Shown here: in pieces, positions 26,884 to 36,046 of the stretch
Numbering within the stretch: position 1 is the first letter of the stretch
Layout of the letters: each line of letters opens with the position of its first letter
Origin: Pseudoflavonifractor capillosus
GTDB lineage: Bacteria > Bacillota > Clostridia > Oscillospirales > Oscillospiraceae
DNA: 64,000 nt
Direction of reading: 5' to 3'
Assembly (NCBI RefSeq): GCF_016899775.1
Contig: NZ_JACJJE010000001.1
Location: 62,001-126,000 of the forward strand
Translations under genes and position numbers: made by a program
Notes under the pieces: generated by a model
Seen by the model: the letters and a program-made list of their open reading frames with translations, nothing else
Databases searched by the model: none
What the model was told of the DNA's origin: nothing

Positions 26884-29172
26884 TTGTCAAGTATAAAACA
26901 GAAATGCCTAAGCGTACTAAGAGTACTCGATGACTTGGACGGCCTTCAGAAAATCGCAGATTTTTCTCAAGAGATTCAATATTTCAAAAATCGTTTGGAG
27001 GACAATGAATTTCGCATCGCAGTAGTTGGGGAATATAGTTCGGGAAAATCAACTTTTATCAACGCACTCTTAGGACAGGATATTTTATCCCACGCCACGA
27101 CGGAGACAACTGCGGCTATTACTCGCATCGTCAATACGGAGGAGAGTGACCCCAGAAGCCATACTGGAATCGTAACATTCCAGAACGGGAAAACGCTTGA
27201 GTTAGGGAACCTTAAGGAACTCCGTGAATACACCACAAAGAGCAGTTCACATTTTGACGTAATCAATGATATCAAAACAGTTGAGATTTTTATGCCGATT
27301 TTTCCCGCAAAGCATCAAGTGGTGTTCATTGATACGCCCGGACTGAACGGACTCGCAGAAGGGCATCGAGAGCGGACGGTTGAACTGGTTCAGCAAGCTC
27401 ATGCATGTATTTATCTTCTTCAATTACGCGGGCTGAGTGACAGTGACGTAAATTTTATTCGCTACCTATCACATTATCAAAAAAATTTTATATTTGTTCA
27501 GAATTTCATCGACGAGTTAAGTCGCATAGAGGGGGACGATCTTGCCGATAAACTATCAGAACAGAAGAAGATACTAGACAACGATGTATTTTCTTCCGAT
27601 GATCATGTACGCTACTCGATTTGCGGTATATCCGCACTCATGGCTCTAACTTATGCCGACAATAGCATCCAGAGGCTATATGACAGTAGCCCCTTGCTTA
27701 CTGACGAGACGCGGGAACAGTTATACGAGGCGTCCCATTTCGAGGAATTCCGCACTATCCTATCAGAGACATTCCAGGATCAAAATCTTGAGAAATTACA
27801 GTTTGGGGATACGGCTTTGGCCCTTGAGCAATGGTTGGGAAGCCTATTGGAGCGCGTAAAGCGTAGAGAGAATCTAGCGCTTGAGGTTTATCATAGCAGC
27901 AAAGAAGGCCGACATGCGGAAAAAATGATTCGCCTACGCGAAAAAGTTCTGGCCAGCAAGAGCCAGCAAGAGGAGTATCTTGGTAATTTTATAATCACCA
28001 GTTGCGAAGGTATACGCCGGGAGGAAACTGAGTCTTTGCACCAGACTTTGACGGAGTCTTATGAAGTAATCGCCGACGAAATCAATGTTCATAAACGTGT
28101 TGAGGATTTGGAAAACTGGAGCGAATCTCTTGGAGAATACCTGCAAAGTAAATTGGAGGGGTTGCTTTATGATTGGAGAGAAAAATATATCTACAAAATA
28201 CAAGTGCTCTATGAACGGATTCGCGAAAGAGTCGAGGAATACAGCGGAATTAAGGCAGAAACTGTATCGTTTGAAGGTATAGATATTTATTTACCGGAAC
28301 GAAAAATAGAGAAATTCCAACAGCAGGAGGATCAAATCAAGAAACTCAGAAATCAAATTACAGCGGAGTCAAAGAAGATCGAGGAATATGACCGCGATCA
28401 GCTAAAGGCACAGGTTGAGGTAGAAAGTCAAGAACGTGAGGCAGAACGGCTACTCGGTCAGAGACAACGGGCTGAGCGGGAGAAAGCAGCTCAGGTTCAG
28501 CGACTCGGCACACGGCCCCGTGCCGAGGAACGGACGGAGTATTACACAGACCTCGTATATCGAGGTGGCTGGGGTATCTTAGACCGGCTGTTCGGCCCTA
28601 AAGAAGTTACACGCTCCAAAATTGTTAGGGATGACAGCGCCGGGCAAGCATGGGATCGGGAGAAGGCAAAAATTCAAAATACATTCATCGGAACGATTGC
28701 CAACCTTGAAAGGCAAAGAAATGCTGCACTCCGGGCCGCAGAACGCGCTAAGGGAGATACAACTGCTGCTGTACAGCGAAGGGAAATGGCGAGGAATCGA
28801 GTGAACGAGCTGGAGGAGAAGATTAAATGGGAGAAGAAAGTCCTTGAGGAGAATAAGAAAAAAGCAGCAGCAGAATTCTTGGCTTTTTACAAAAGAAACC
28901 TGTGTAAGCAGGTAAAGGACTATCTCATCTGCGGTGATAGCAGTGTCCTTAATCAGATGATAGAGGGCATAAAAGAAGAACTACTACATGTTCGAAAAGA
29001 TTTTATCCCTTGGGCAATTCAACTCTTTGAACAGGCACTCAATCAGAAATTGGCGTGGATCGAACAAGTACGTCTGCAGAATAGCCCAACAATATTTCAG
29101 GAGACACAAGAATGGAGCAATTTGCGAAGTCGAGTGGAGAACTTGCGGCAAGAAGTGGAGGAGATTCTGTGA
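26884..29172 (+). CDS. dynamin-like GTPase 1
   Basis: 762 aa, TTG start behind GAGAAAGGAGC. G1 GEYSSGKS at residues 49-56, G2 threonines at about 72-76 (ATTETT), G3 DTPG at 150-153, but the G4 position reads NFID (207-210) rather than NKxD, so base recognition may be weakened. Then long coiled coils surround an aromatic/hydrophobic segment (YRGGWGILDRLFGPKEVTRS, about residue 560) that fits a membrane-contacting paddle. First gene of a coupled operon; overlaps the second dynamin gene (GTGA). Bacterial dynamin-like proteins remodel membranes; several are anti-phage. Confidence 0.85.
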   Translation: MSSIKQKCLSVLRVLDDLDGLQKIADFSQEIQYFKNRLEDNEFRIAVVGEYSSGKSTFINALLGQDILSHATTETTAAITRIVNTEESDPRSHTGIVTFQNGKTLELGNLKELREYTTKSSSHFDVINDIKTVEIFMPIFPAKHQVVFIDTPGLNGLAEGHRERTVELVQQAHACIYLLQLRGLSDSDVNFIRYLSHYQKNFIFVQNFIDELSRIEGDDLADKLSEQKKILDNDVFSSDDHVRYSICGISALMALTYADNSIQRLYDSSPLLTDETREQLYEASHFEEFRTILSETFQDQNLEKLQFGDTALALEQWLGSLLERVKRRENLALEVYHSSKEGRHAEKMIRLREKVLASKSQQEEYLGNFIITSCEGIRREETESLHQTLTESYEVIADEINVHKRVEDLENWSESLGEYLQSKLEGLLYDWREKYIYKIQVLYERIRERVEEYSGIKAETVSFEGIDIYLPERKIEKFQQQEDQIKKLRNQITAESKKIEEYDRDQLKAQVEVESQEREAERLLGQRQRAEREKAAQVQRLGTRPRAEERTEYYTDLVYRGGWGILDRLFGPKEVTRSKIVRDDSAGQAWDREKAKIQNTFIGTIANLERQRNAALRAAERAKGDTTAAVQRREMARNRVNELEEKIKWEKKVLEENKKKAAAEFLAFYKRNLCKQVKDYLICGDSSVLNQMIEGIKEELLHVRKDFIPWAIQLFEQALNQKLAWIEQVRLQNSPTIFQETQEWSNLRSRVENLRQEVEEIL

Positions 29173-31520
29173 ACAATAGATATAAGGAACAGTACGATCA
29201 ACGGAAAGAAAGTGTCTTGACATTTCTAAACAACTGCATCCAGCAACTGAGAGATTGGGGGCAAGAAGAGGACGCAGTACCACTGATAAAATTGTGTGAT
29301 AATGTGTCTGAAGGATTGTTTAGCATTGTTCTAGTAGGGGAATTCAGCGCGGGCAAGTCTACATTTTTGAATGCGATGATGCACAAACGAATTTTACCTT
29401 CTTTTACCAGCGAGACAACTTCTACTGTTAATTTTTTACGTCACACCGATCAGGCAACTGAAGGTGCGACGGGGAGAGTCTTCTTTCGTGACGGCAGGAT
29501 TGAAAACCTCCATGACTTAGAGCGCGCAACCTTAGAGCGTTTTGTAAGTACAAATGGGGATAACGGGGATAAGACTGTTGCGGAAGCCATCGATCATGTC
29601 GATTTATTCTTGGATTCAGAGTTTTTGAAAAATGGAGTTATGTTGGTTGACAGTCCCGGCCTAAACGGTATGAGAGAGTATCATAGGGAAATCACAGAAC
29701 AGCAGATTAAAGCTTCTCATGCTTGCATTTTCATGTTCCGCGCTGAACAGCCGGGTTCCAAAACTGAATTTGACACGCTACATCAACTGAAAAATCAGTC
29801 TAACAACATCTTTTTTGTGATGAACAAAATTGACGCTATCCGTAGTAGCGAGAACCAAACAGTAGATGGCGTAATCCAAAATCTTCGGCAGACCTATCAG
29901 CAACAGTTCCCTGATGAAAGGGAGCTCCCTAAAATATGGCCAGTTTCATCGCTTGCAGCGCTGGTAGCTCGTGATTCTGAGGAAACAGAGTACTTGGGTA
30001 ACGAGATAGTCACAACGCAGGAGCGCCGGGATGAGCTGGAGGCTTTCTCGCGGATGGGCGCATTTGAGGATCGGCTCTGGAAGTATTTAACTGAGGGGGA
30101 AAGATCCAGAGATCAGCTTTGTGGTCCGGTTTCTGCCGCTGTGACACAAATAGTGCAAGGTCGCGATTTTTTTGATACCCAGATTCAGCTTCTGCAGGAT
30201 CAGACAAATGCGGAGGAGCTGCGCAAGCAGAAAGAAGATCTGGAAGAAAACTTGAACCAACTCAAAAAGAATCGAAAATCCATCTCACCTGCCCTGAACC
30301 AAAAAGTCAGTATCTGTATTCGCAACCAAGAAGAATGCGTTGGTCGGCAGATGGATGCTGTTCGCCAAAGCATCGAGAGCCAACTGAATGCCAGTGTGCT
30401 CCCCGAGGACTTTGAATCCGTAGTTGAAAATCTGCCATCCTTCTTAGATTCGAAATTTACCAGATTAGGCAAAAGTGTGGATGATGCCTTGAGACGAGAA
30501 CTTATGAACGCTGCAGAGGAAGAATATGAGGCATATGTCCAAGATATGGAAGAACAGTTGGATTCCGTGTCAGGTGATCGAGGATTTAAGTTTGTGTCCC
30601 CGAAGATTCACTTAGATAATATGTCCATCGGTGTGAATCTCGAAAAATTCGATGCTGATTGCAAATGCTTGCAGGATCAAATCAACGACTTGGAACAGCA
30701 GAAAGAGCAAGCAGAAGTAAGTGCTATCCAGGCCCGCCGCATGGAGCGGAAGTTACAGGAAAAGCAGGAGGAACTGAAAGATCTCCGCCAGAGCAAACAA
30801 TTCATTCAAGAGAATTTTGTCGCTCCTGAGGCAGTCACTCGTTCCAAAGAAGTAGATGCCAGCCACTGGCGGAGTGGTGTACTGGGAATGGTTGGTAACT
30901 TGCTGTTTGGAAAAAAACAGGCCACACGATGGACCGACTATATTGACACTAGCGCAAGAGACGAGGCAGTTGAACAGCACCGGAAGCGGCTTACAGAGGT
31001 AGACGAGGAAATCCGACGAATCAAAGAGGAACAGCAAAATATGCCAAAGCCTCAGGAGAGCAGCGAAGAACAGGAGCTTAAATTCCGCCGTGCCCAGGAA
31101 AAGCTAAAAAAGCGTGAGGAAGAGTTACGAAAGTTGCAGGAGACGCATCTTAAAGACATCGCGCAAAAGACAAGAAGGGCATGCAAGCGGTGGCGAAGGG
31201 ATATTCTCGAGCAAGTTGATCAAACAATTTATGAAGTGCAGGATACAGTCAAGCAGTACCTTGTTGATAAAAAGAAAGATTATTTGCACGCCGTTCGTGA
31301 TCTTGTAAATACTAGCTTGGATCAAGAAATCGCCTCTGCTCAGAGAAAGTTGGATGATATAATGGAGGTACTGCAAAGTGAGGGCGAGGATCGCGAGCGC
31401 CAATTGGAAAAATACCAGTGTTGGAAGGAACAGGCAAAATCGCTGATTGATGAAGGTACTGCTCTGTGTGCAATGCTGAAAGAGGCGATGGATGATCATG
31501 TAGAGCAGGAGGCACTGTGA
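29169..31520 (+). CDS. dynamin-like GTPase 2
   Basis: 783 aa, GTG start overlapping the stop of GTPase 1. G1 GEFSAGKS (57-64), G2 TSETTSTV (about 80-87), G3 DSPG (161-164), G4 NKID (219-222): a complete GTP-binding set. Long coiled coils flank a hydrophobic segment SGVLGMVGNLLFGKKQATRW near residue 570 with the same LFG-K/P-K...TR pattern as GTPase 1, so the two are likely homologous partners that could form a heteromeric membrane-acting complex. Stops one base before the start of GTPase 3. Confidence 0.9.
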   Translation: MNNRYKEQYDQRKESVLTFLNNCIQQLRDWGQEEDAVPLIKLCDNVSEGLFSIVLVGEFSAGKSTFLNAMMHKRILPSFTSETTSTVNFLRHTDQATEGATGRVFFRDGRIENLHDLERATLERFVSTNGDNGDKTVAEAIDHVDLFLDSEFLKNGVMLVDSPGLNGMREYHREITEQQIKASHACIFMFRAEQPGSKTEFDTLHQLKNQSNNIFFVMNKIDAIRSSENQTVDGVIQNLRQTYQQQFPDERELPKIWPVSSLAALVARDSEETEYLGNEIVTTQERRDELEAFSRMGAFEDRLWKYLTEGERSRDQLCGPVSAAVTQIVQGRDFFDTQIQLLQDQTNAEELRKQKEDLEENLNQLKKNRKSISPALNQKVSICIRNQEECVGRQMDAVRQSIESQLNASVLPEDFESVVENLPSFLDSKFTRLGKSVDDALRRELMNAAEEEYEAYVQDMEEQLDSVSGDRGFKFVSPKIHLDNMSIGVNLEKFDADCKCLQDQINDLEQQKEQAEVSAIQARRMERKLQEKQEELKDLRQSKQFIQENFVAPEAVTRSKEVDASHWRSGVLGMVGNLLFGKKQATRWTDYIDTSARDEAVEQHRKRLTEVDEEIRRIKEEQQNMPKPQESSEEQELKFRRAQEKLKKREEELRKLQETHLKDIAQKTRRACKRWRRDILEQVDQTIYEVQDTVKQYLVDKKKDYLHAVRDLVNTSLDQEIASAQRKLDDIMEVLQSEGEDRERQLEKYQCWKEQAKSLIDEGTALCAMLKEAMDDHVEQEAL

Positions 31521-31521
31521 T

Positions 31522-33909
31522 ATGGAGAAACAGTTTCAAGCTCTGTTTGCGACGGTTGATACATTGGATTGGCAAGAACGCAGGCGGTCTTTGCGCGTTA
31601 TTCAAGAAAACTATGAAAAATCGCAATACTTTGTCGCCTTCATTGGGCAGTTCTCTGCTGGTAAATCCTATCTAATCAATAATGTATTGGGTCGGACGAT
31701 TCTGCCCACTGGGATTCAAGAGACTACACCGTTACTGACCTATATCCGCTACGGGTCTAAGGAAAAAGCACGGCTCCACTATTTGGATGGAGCCATTCGC
31801 GAAATTCCCCTAGTTGAGGTGAAATCTCTCGTACAGAATGGCAGTCAGTGGGACTTGATAGAACTAGACTACCTAGAAGTTTTTCTACCGGATGAATTGC
31901 TTGCCAGGGGTCTTATTCTCCTGGATACCCCTGGTAGCAATACCGTCATTCAGAGGCACCAGCAACTGTTAGCCCGTTCAATGGACCTGGCAGCGCGGAT
32001 TGTCTATGTGACGGGACAGGCTCTCCACGCGACAGACACTGAGCTGTTGCAGACATTGAAAGCCCGCGGAAAAGAGATAGCCGTTGTTCGCACCCACTGT
32101 GACGAGATAAGATCCAGCGAAGAAACGCTAGAAGATGTAGTTCGGAGCGATTTAGGTGTATTAAACAAGATTGGCATACCAAACGCTGATTGCTTTCATG
32201 TATCCAATCTACAGACTGCGAAGGAGTTTCAAGCGATTCAAAGTTTACGCAATTTCCTCACGAAGGTTGGAATGTCGATCAGTTCTGAACTTGAAAAGGC
32301 TACTCTGTTTCAGCTGGAAGAGATGAGGAAAGACTGTACTGAGGCTTTGAAGAAACGGAGAGATGCGCTTCAGGAGGCCAAAGAAGGAAATGAACGGGAT
32401 CGAGTTGAAAAACTCCGACTGTCCAGTCAAAGGATTGCAGACTTTGAGACGAAAATCGAGGAGCGTCGTCAGCGACTGGATGATGACCTCAGACACTGTT
32501 CTGGCGAACTCCAGGGCCGGGTTACCCACAAGGCCTATATGCTCCTGGAAGATGCAGTGGATCAGATAGAAAACTGTCCAGAAAACATCCAGGATACAAA
32601 TAGCATGCGGAACTTGATGGACAAGGTTTCTGAACAACTGTTCTCGCAAGTGATAGCGGAAATAAACCTTGCCGTCGATCCCCTGTTGAGTGGAATTCAG
32701 GATGATTTCAAGGTACACGAACTATCTCTGAAAGATATAGACATTCCAGCTCCAGATTCTTTTTTGGAGTTGATTCACCAACAAGATTACGAGGCAGAAT
32801 TGTTAAGAGACAAGTTGAATGCACTGTGCGCGAATAGGGATGAACTCAGCGAAAAACTGGAGCAGATGGATGGTTCTCCCGAATACAAGCAACTCCAAGC
32901 AAGCCTACGTGAACTGGAGGAGGCAATTGTAGCGAGCAAAAGTCAGTACGATGCTAAAGTGCAGTATACACCCAGGCTGATAGCTGTGGAAGACGGAAAA
33001 GCGCAGCCGTCTGAAATCGCACGAACTATTGGGGGCATTGCAGACTGGGCACTCTTGTTGATTCCAGGCGGTGCCATTGGCGGTGCAATAAAAGGAATGG
33101 CCAATGTACCAGGTGTTGTGGGTAATCTTGCGAAAGCCATCGGAACCAGCGAGAAAGCACTCTCCATCATCAATAAAGGGGATGCTCTAAAAGATACCAT
33201 TTTTGCCCTGCAGAATATGAGCAAAACTTATAAGACCGCAGGGAGAATATCTAAAGCGACCAACATGATTAACAAAGTGGCGACCGGGGCTGAGACGGCT
33301 GTTGCTCTTAAAAAGGCAGCAGCTGGCAGTGGAGTGCCTTCTTCCTTTCTGGATTATTTTACAATTCAGTATTGGGCAGAGCAGGTTGGCAAGAAATTTG
33401 ACCGGCCTCCCAAGCTGGAAGTAGATCAGGAATACGAGCGGCAGTATCTTGATGAGACAGCTAAAATCAGGAAAGAGCTAATCAATCGTCAGAATCTTCT
33501 CTACCAAGAAAGAGTCCGTCTGAAGGCTTTTGAGAGTGAAAAAGAACGCCTGCAGGCTGAGTTGGCTACCAGGGAAGTGAATGAGCAGGCAGTACGCACT
33601 GAGTTGGCAAAGCGAGAGCAGCAGATGAAGGAATGTGCCCAAAAGAAAGCGCTGGCAGATTGGAGAAGAAACTGTAGCCTCTGGTATCGCAACCAGGCTT
33701 CCGTTCAGTTGGATCAAATGATGAAGGAAACCATGAGTACATTAAAAGAGCGGCTACACCAGTATCAGGACGTTGGCCTTCAAAAAATCCTCAACCGTCT
33801 TGATGAAGAGCGGAAAATTTACCAAGAGCTAGGCAATGACACTGTCCCCGCAGAGGAACTGGAACAGGTGACTTCCCTCCTACAGCAGCTGCAGGAGGCA
33901 TTCTCATGA
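31522..33909 (+). CDS. dynamin-like GTPase 3 with long hydrophobic middle
   Basis: 795 aa. G1 GQFSAGKS (42-49), G2 in QETTPL, G3 DTPG (135-138), G4 THCD (191-194; non-canonical). Unlike the other two it has a glycine-rich hydrophobic region at about residues 500-545 (IGGIADWALLLIPGGAIGG...) that may insert into membrane as a hairpin, between coiled coils. C-terminal helical bundle. Its TGA overlaps the next ATG (ATGA). The asymmetric trio suggests division of labour between membrane insertion and GTP-driven assembly (inference). Confidence 0.85.
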   Translation: MEKQFQALFATVDTLDWQERRRSLRVIQENYEKSQYFVAFIGQFSAGKSYLINNVLGRTILPTGIQETTPLLTYIRYGSKEKARLHYLDGAIREIPLVEVKSLVQNGSQWDLIELDYLEVFLPDELLARGLILLDTPGSNTVIQRHQQLLARSMDLAARIVYVTGQALHATDTELLQTLKARGKEIAVVRTHCDEIRSSEETLEDVVRSDLGVLNKIGIPNADCFHVSNLQTAKEFQAIQSLRNFLTKVGMSISSELEKATLFQLEEMRKDCTEALKKRRDALQEAKEGNERDRVEKLRLSSQRIADFETKIEERRQRLDDDLRHCSGELQGRVTHKAYMLLEDAVDQIENCPENIQDTNSMRNLMDKVSEQLFSQVIAEINLAVDPLLSGIQDDFKVHELSLKDIDIPAPDSFLELIHQQDYEAELLRDKLNALCANRDELSEKLEQMDGSPEYKQLQASLRELEEAIVASKSQYDAKVQYTPRLIAVEDGKAQPSEIARTIGGIADWALLLIPGGAIGGAIKGMANVPGVVGNLAKAIGTSEKALSIINKGDALKDTIFALQNMSKTYKTAGRISKATNMINKVATGAETAVALKKAAAGSGVPSSFLDYFTIQYWAEQVGKKFDRPPKLEVDQEYERQYLDETAKIRKELINRQNLLYQERVRLKAFESEKERLQAELATREVNEQAVRTELAKREQQMKECAQKKALADWRRNCSLWYRNQASVQLDQMMKETMSTLKERLHQYQDVGLQKILNRLDEERKIYQELGNDTVPAEELEQVTSLLQQLQEAFS

Positions 33910-35015
33910 CAGAGCGTGGACAGCAAGCGGTGCCCGATTGGGTGGTGATAGGAGACGGCTCTCGCTACGAGTTTCTGCGCTGGATTTTGGGAGATAAGGA
34001 TATAGATGTTCTGCGCAAACTGACAATATGGCTTCAGTATGGAAATCAGTATTCCCAGCGCACGGATGGAGAGACCTGCTGGCTAAAGAGTCGCCGGATG
34101 TTGCCTGGAACATCGTGCTATTTCCCAAGCTTTCTGGATGAAGAGTGTTCTCTGAATTTCAAAGTTAATACTGTCTCTGAAACAAGATTCCTCGTTTTCG
34201 AAGAGTTTCCATTCCAAAAAGAAAAAACTGTTCAGTGGATCGACAGTATTCGCAGGGAGAAGGGTGTTGATGCTTCGATTGTAGTTGTCTTGGTGGATCT
34301 TCCACGCCGATATGGGAGTACCGATATTGAACACTTTGATCCGCAGGAGAGAATCGATATCGTGCGTTTCCATTATGAACAAGCAGAAAAACTTCCGGTT
34401 GCGGTCATCGTTGCACGATCTCAGTCAGACGTTATTCCGATCCTAAGTTGGCGAGAATCTCTCGGAAGAAAGTGGTTCCGGAAGGCGATCAATGAGTTAC
34501 TAGAACTGAAGGAACTTGTGGCCGACTTCGAATTTGACTATAAAGAAACGTGTTTTGAGTTCGAACTTGGGAATGCTTTCCTATCGCTTGATACCAAGCA
34601 AGAGGTTTTCTCTCTTTCTACCACTGAACGATATAAAAAGCCAACTCTTTGGGAGAATTATACGGAAGCCATACTAGCGAAAGCCTTCCCGAGCAAACGT
34701 CTGAGCGGACTGTTTCCTGCAGTCGATTTGTATTGCGAAGTCTTTGACAACTCCCCTCTCGCAGTTTGGAACAAAACAAAGGATCGAGAGACTTGTATAC
34801 AGGAACTAAAAGAGGCACTACGTGAAAAACTCATGATGAATCAGGGATTGTACCAAGTCCCTTCAGCTTCGTTGCCATCGCCTTTTGTTGGCGGTGGTGA
34901 ACTGGAGCACGAGTTGTGGAACCTTGTAAAGGAATTCGTTGAAGATGACATTCCGAAGATATTAAAGCATCGTTTGAATGAAAAGTACAAAAAGTTAGAG
35001 GTGACCCTTGTATGA
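33906..35015 (+). CDS. uncharacterised dynamin-operon protein, 369 aa
   Basis: Coupled by ATGA on both sides. The core SIVVVLVDLP...LPVAVIVARSQSDV looks like two Rossmann-type strands with a G4-like turn, but no P-loop is present, so it may be a degenerate GTPase-fold adaptor. No membrane segment. Unknown family; its position fixes it as a structural part of the operon. Confidence 0.6.
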   Translation: MTERGQQAVPDWVVIGDGSRYEFLRWILGDKDIDVLRKLTIWLQYGNQYSQRTDGETCWLKSRRMLPGTSCYFPSFLDEECSLNFKVNTVSETRFLVFEEFPFQKEKTVQWIDSIRREKGVDASIVVVLVDLPRRYGSTDIEHFDPQERIDIVRFHYEQAEKLPVAVIVARSQSDVIPILSWRESLGRKWFRKAINELLELKELVADFEFDYKETCFEFELGNAFLSLDTKQEVFSLSTTERYKKPTLWENYTEAILAKAFPSKRLSGLFPAVDLYCEVFDNSPLAVWNKTKDRETCIQELKEALREKLMMNQGLYQVPSASLPSPFVGGGELEHELWNLVKEFVEDDIPKILKHRLNEKYKKLEVTLV

Positions 35016-35770
35016 AGAAAGAGGCTGTTTACTACCCTCTGGCAGTGTTATTTTCACTATCTGGCCTTGTGGCGGCTATTTCGTGTTCGGAGCAGATACT
35101 CCGCTTAAGTCTGGGGATAGGCGGGAGTATTCTTGGAGGGCTCTTTCTTTGGCTCGGTGTAGCCCATACGAAAAACGTTTTGGAAAACAAATGGCGGCAA
35201 CTTTGTGGCCAAAAGAACGAGAACCTCAAAATATTGAGCAGTGACTTTCGAGACTTAAAGGACACTCTAACCGTCTTGAATCAGTCAATGGAAACATTTC
35301 ATCAGGAAGACAGAAAGGCGATGGAGGCTATCATGAAGGGATTTGATGTCATGCAAGCATCTATCACCGAGTGCATCGATCAGAAATGTAAAGACCTACT
35401 GGCTGTGATTGATTCTAATCAGAAGCAAAATAGCGAATTTCAAAATGGGCTGATAGAAGAGATTATCGATATCAATCAGTTGTTAAAAGCCGGGAACGAT
35501 CATGTGGAGCAGATATCTGAGGCACTTGGACGATTGACCGATCTCTCCGAAAGGCTGAAAGAGATTAAGGCCGGACAGAGCGGGATGGTAAAGCGTTTGG
35601 AGAATGCACTCGATGATGCTACAGATGAACTATCAGATAATTTCCTAGCCCTCAAACAAGCTATCCAAGATCAAGCAGATGTCTATCGCGAGGCGTTGAA
35701 AACATACTCTGATGTTACAGCTCAAGATGCAGAGATACTAAAGGGATTTATGAATCGAAGTGAGATTTGA
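35012..35770 (+). CDS. membrane protein with two N-terminal helices and long coiled coil, 252 aa
   Basis: Two hydrophobic helices at residues 4-48 (YYPLAVLFSLSGLVAAI and LGGLFLWLGVA), then a coiled coil covering most of the rest, resembling signalling or tether proteins in shape. ATG overlaps the preceding stop. Likely anchors the dynamin complex at the cytoplasmic membrane (inference). Confidence 0.7.
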   Translation: MKKEAVYYPLAVLFSLSGLVAAISCSEQILRLSLGIGGSILGGLFLWLGVAHTKNVLENKWRQLCGQKNENLKILSSDFRDLKDTLTVLNQSMETFHQEDRKAMEAIMKGFDVMQASITECIDQKCKDLLAVIDSNQKQNSEFQNGLIEEIIDINQLLKAGNDHVEQISEALGRLTDLSERLKEIKAGQSGMVKRLENALDDATDELSDNFLALKQAIQDQADVYREALKTYSDVTAQDAEILKGFMNRSEI

Positions 35771-35773
35771 GAC

Positions 35774-36046
35774 ATGGACGATATTTGGATTAAAAATGAA
35801 GATCGAGAAGAAGCTTTGTCGCAACTCTCTGAGAGAATCATGGATGTATATATTACACAAGCCAAGGTTTTCCCTCTGATGATAAACGATAAGAAAAAAA
35901 CTGAAAGCTATCTTGATCAGATAGGCGCAATTTACCAAACGATACAAACAAGTATTCGTTTTTCACATTATCGTCGTGCTGCTCGGTATATCGTTTTATT
36001 GGACAGTTATATAAAACATAGTCCCTTCGGCGATAAGGTAAGATAA
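35774..36046 (+). CDS. small helical protein, 90 aa, 3' end altered by IS256 insertion
   Basis: Three nt after the preceding stop; last gene of the dynamin operon. Predicted all-helical, with no motif. The last residues (after SPFG) are encoded by the inserted IS. Joining the flanks across the 9-bp target duplication would give SPFGR and a stop, so the insertion changed only the final residues and the product is probably still functional. Confidence 0.65.
   Translation: MDDIWIKNEDREEALSQLSERIMDVYITQAKVFPLMINDKKKTESYLDQIGAIYQTIQTSIRFSHYRRAARYIVLLDSYIKHSPFGDKVR
36023..36031 (+). repeat. left 9-bp target-site duplication (CCCTTCGGC)
   Basis: CCCTTCGGC is repeated at 37387-37395 on the other side of the IS256 element. 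IS256-family elements usually make 8-9-bp duplications. Confidence 0.75.
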
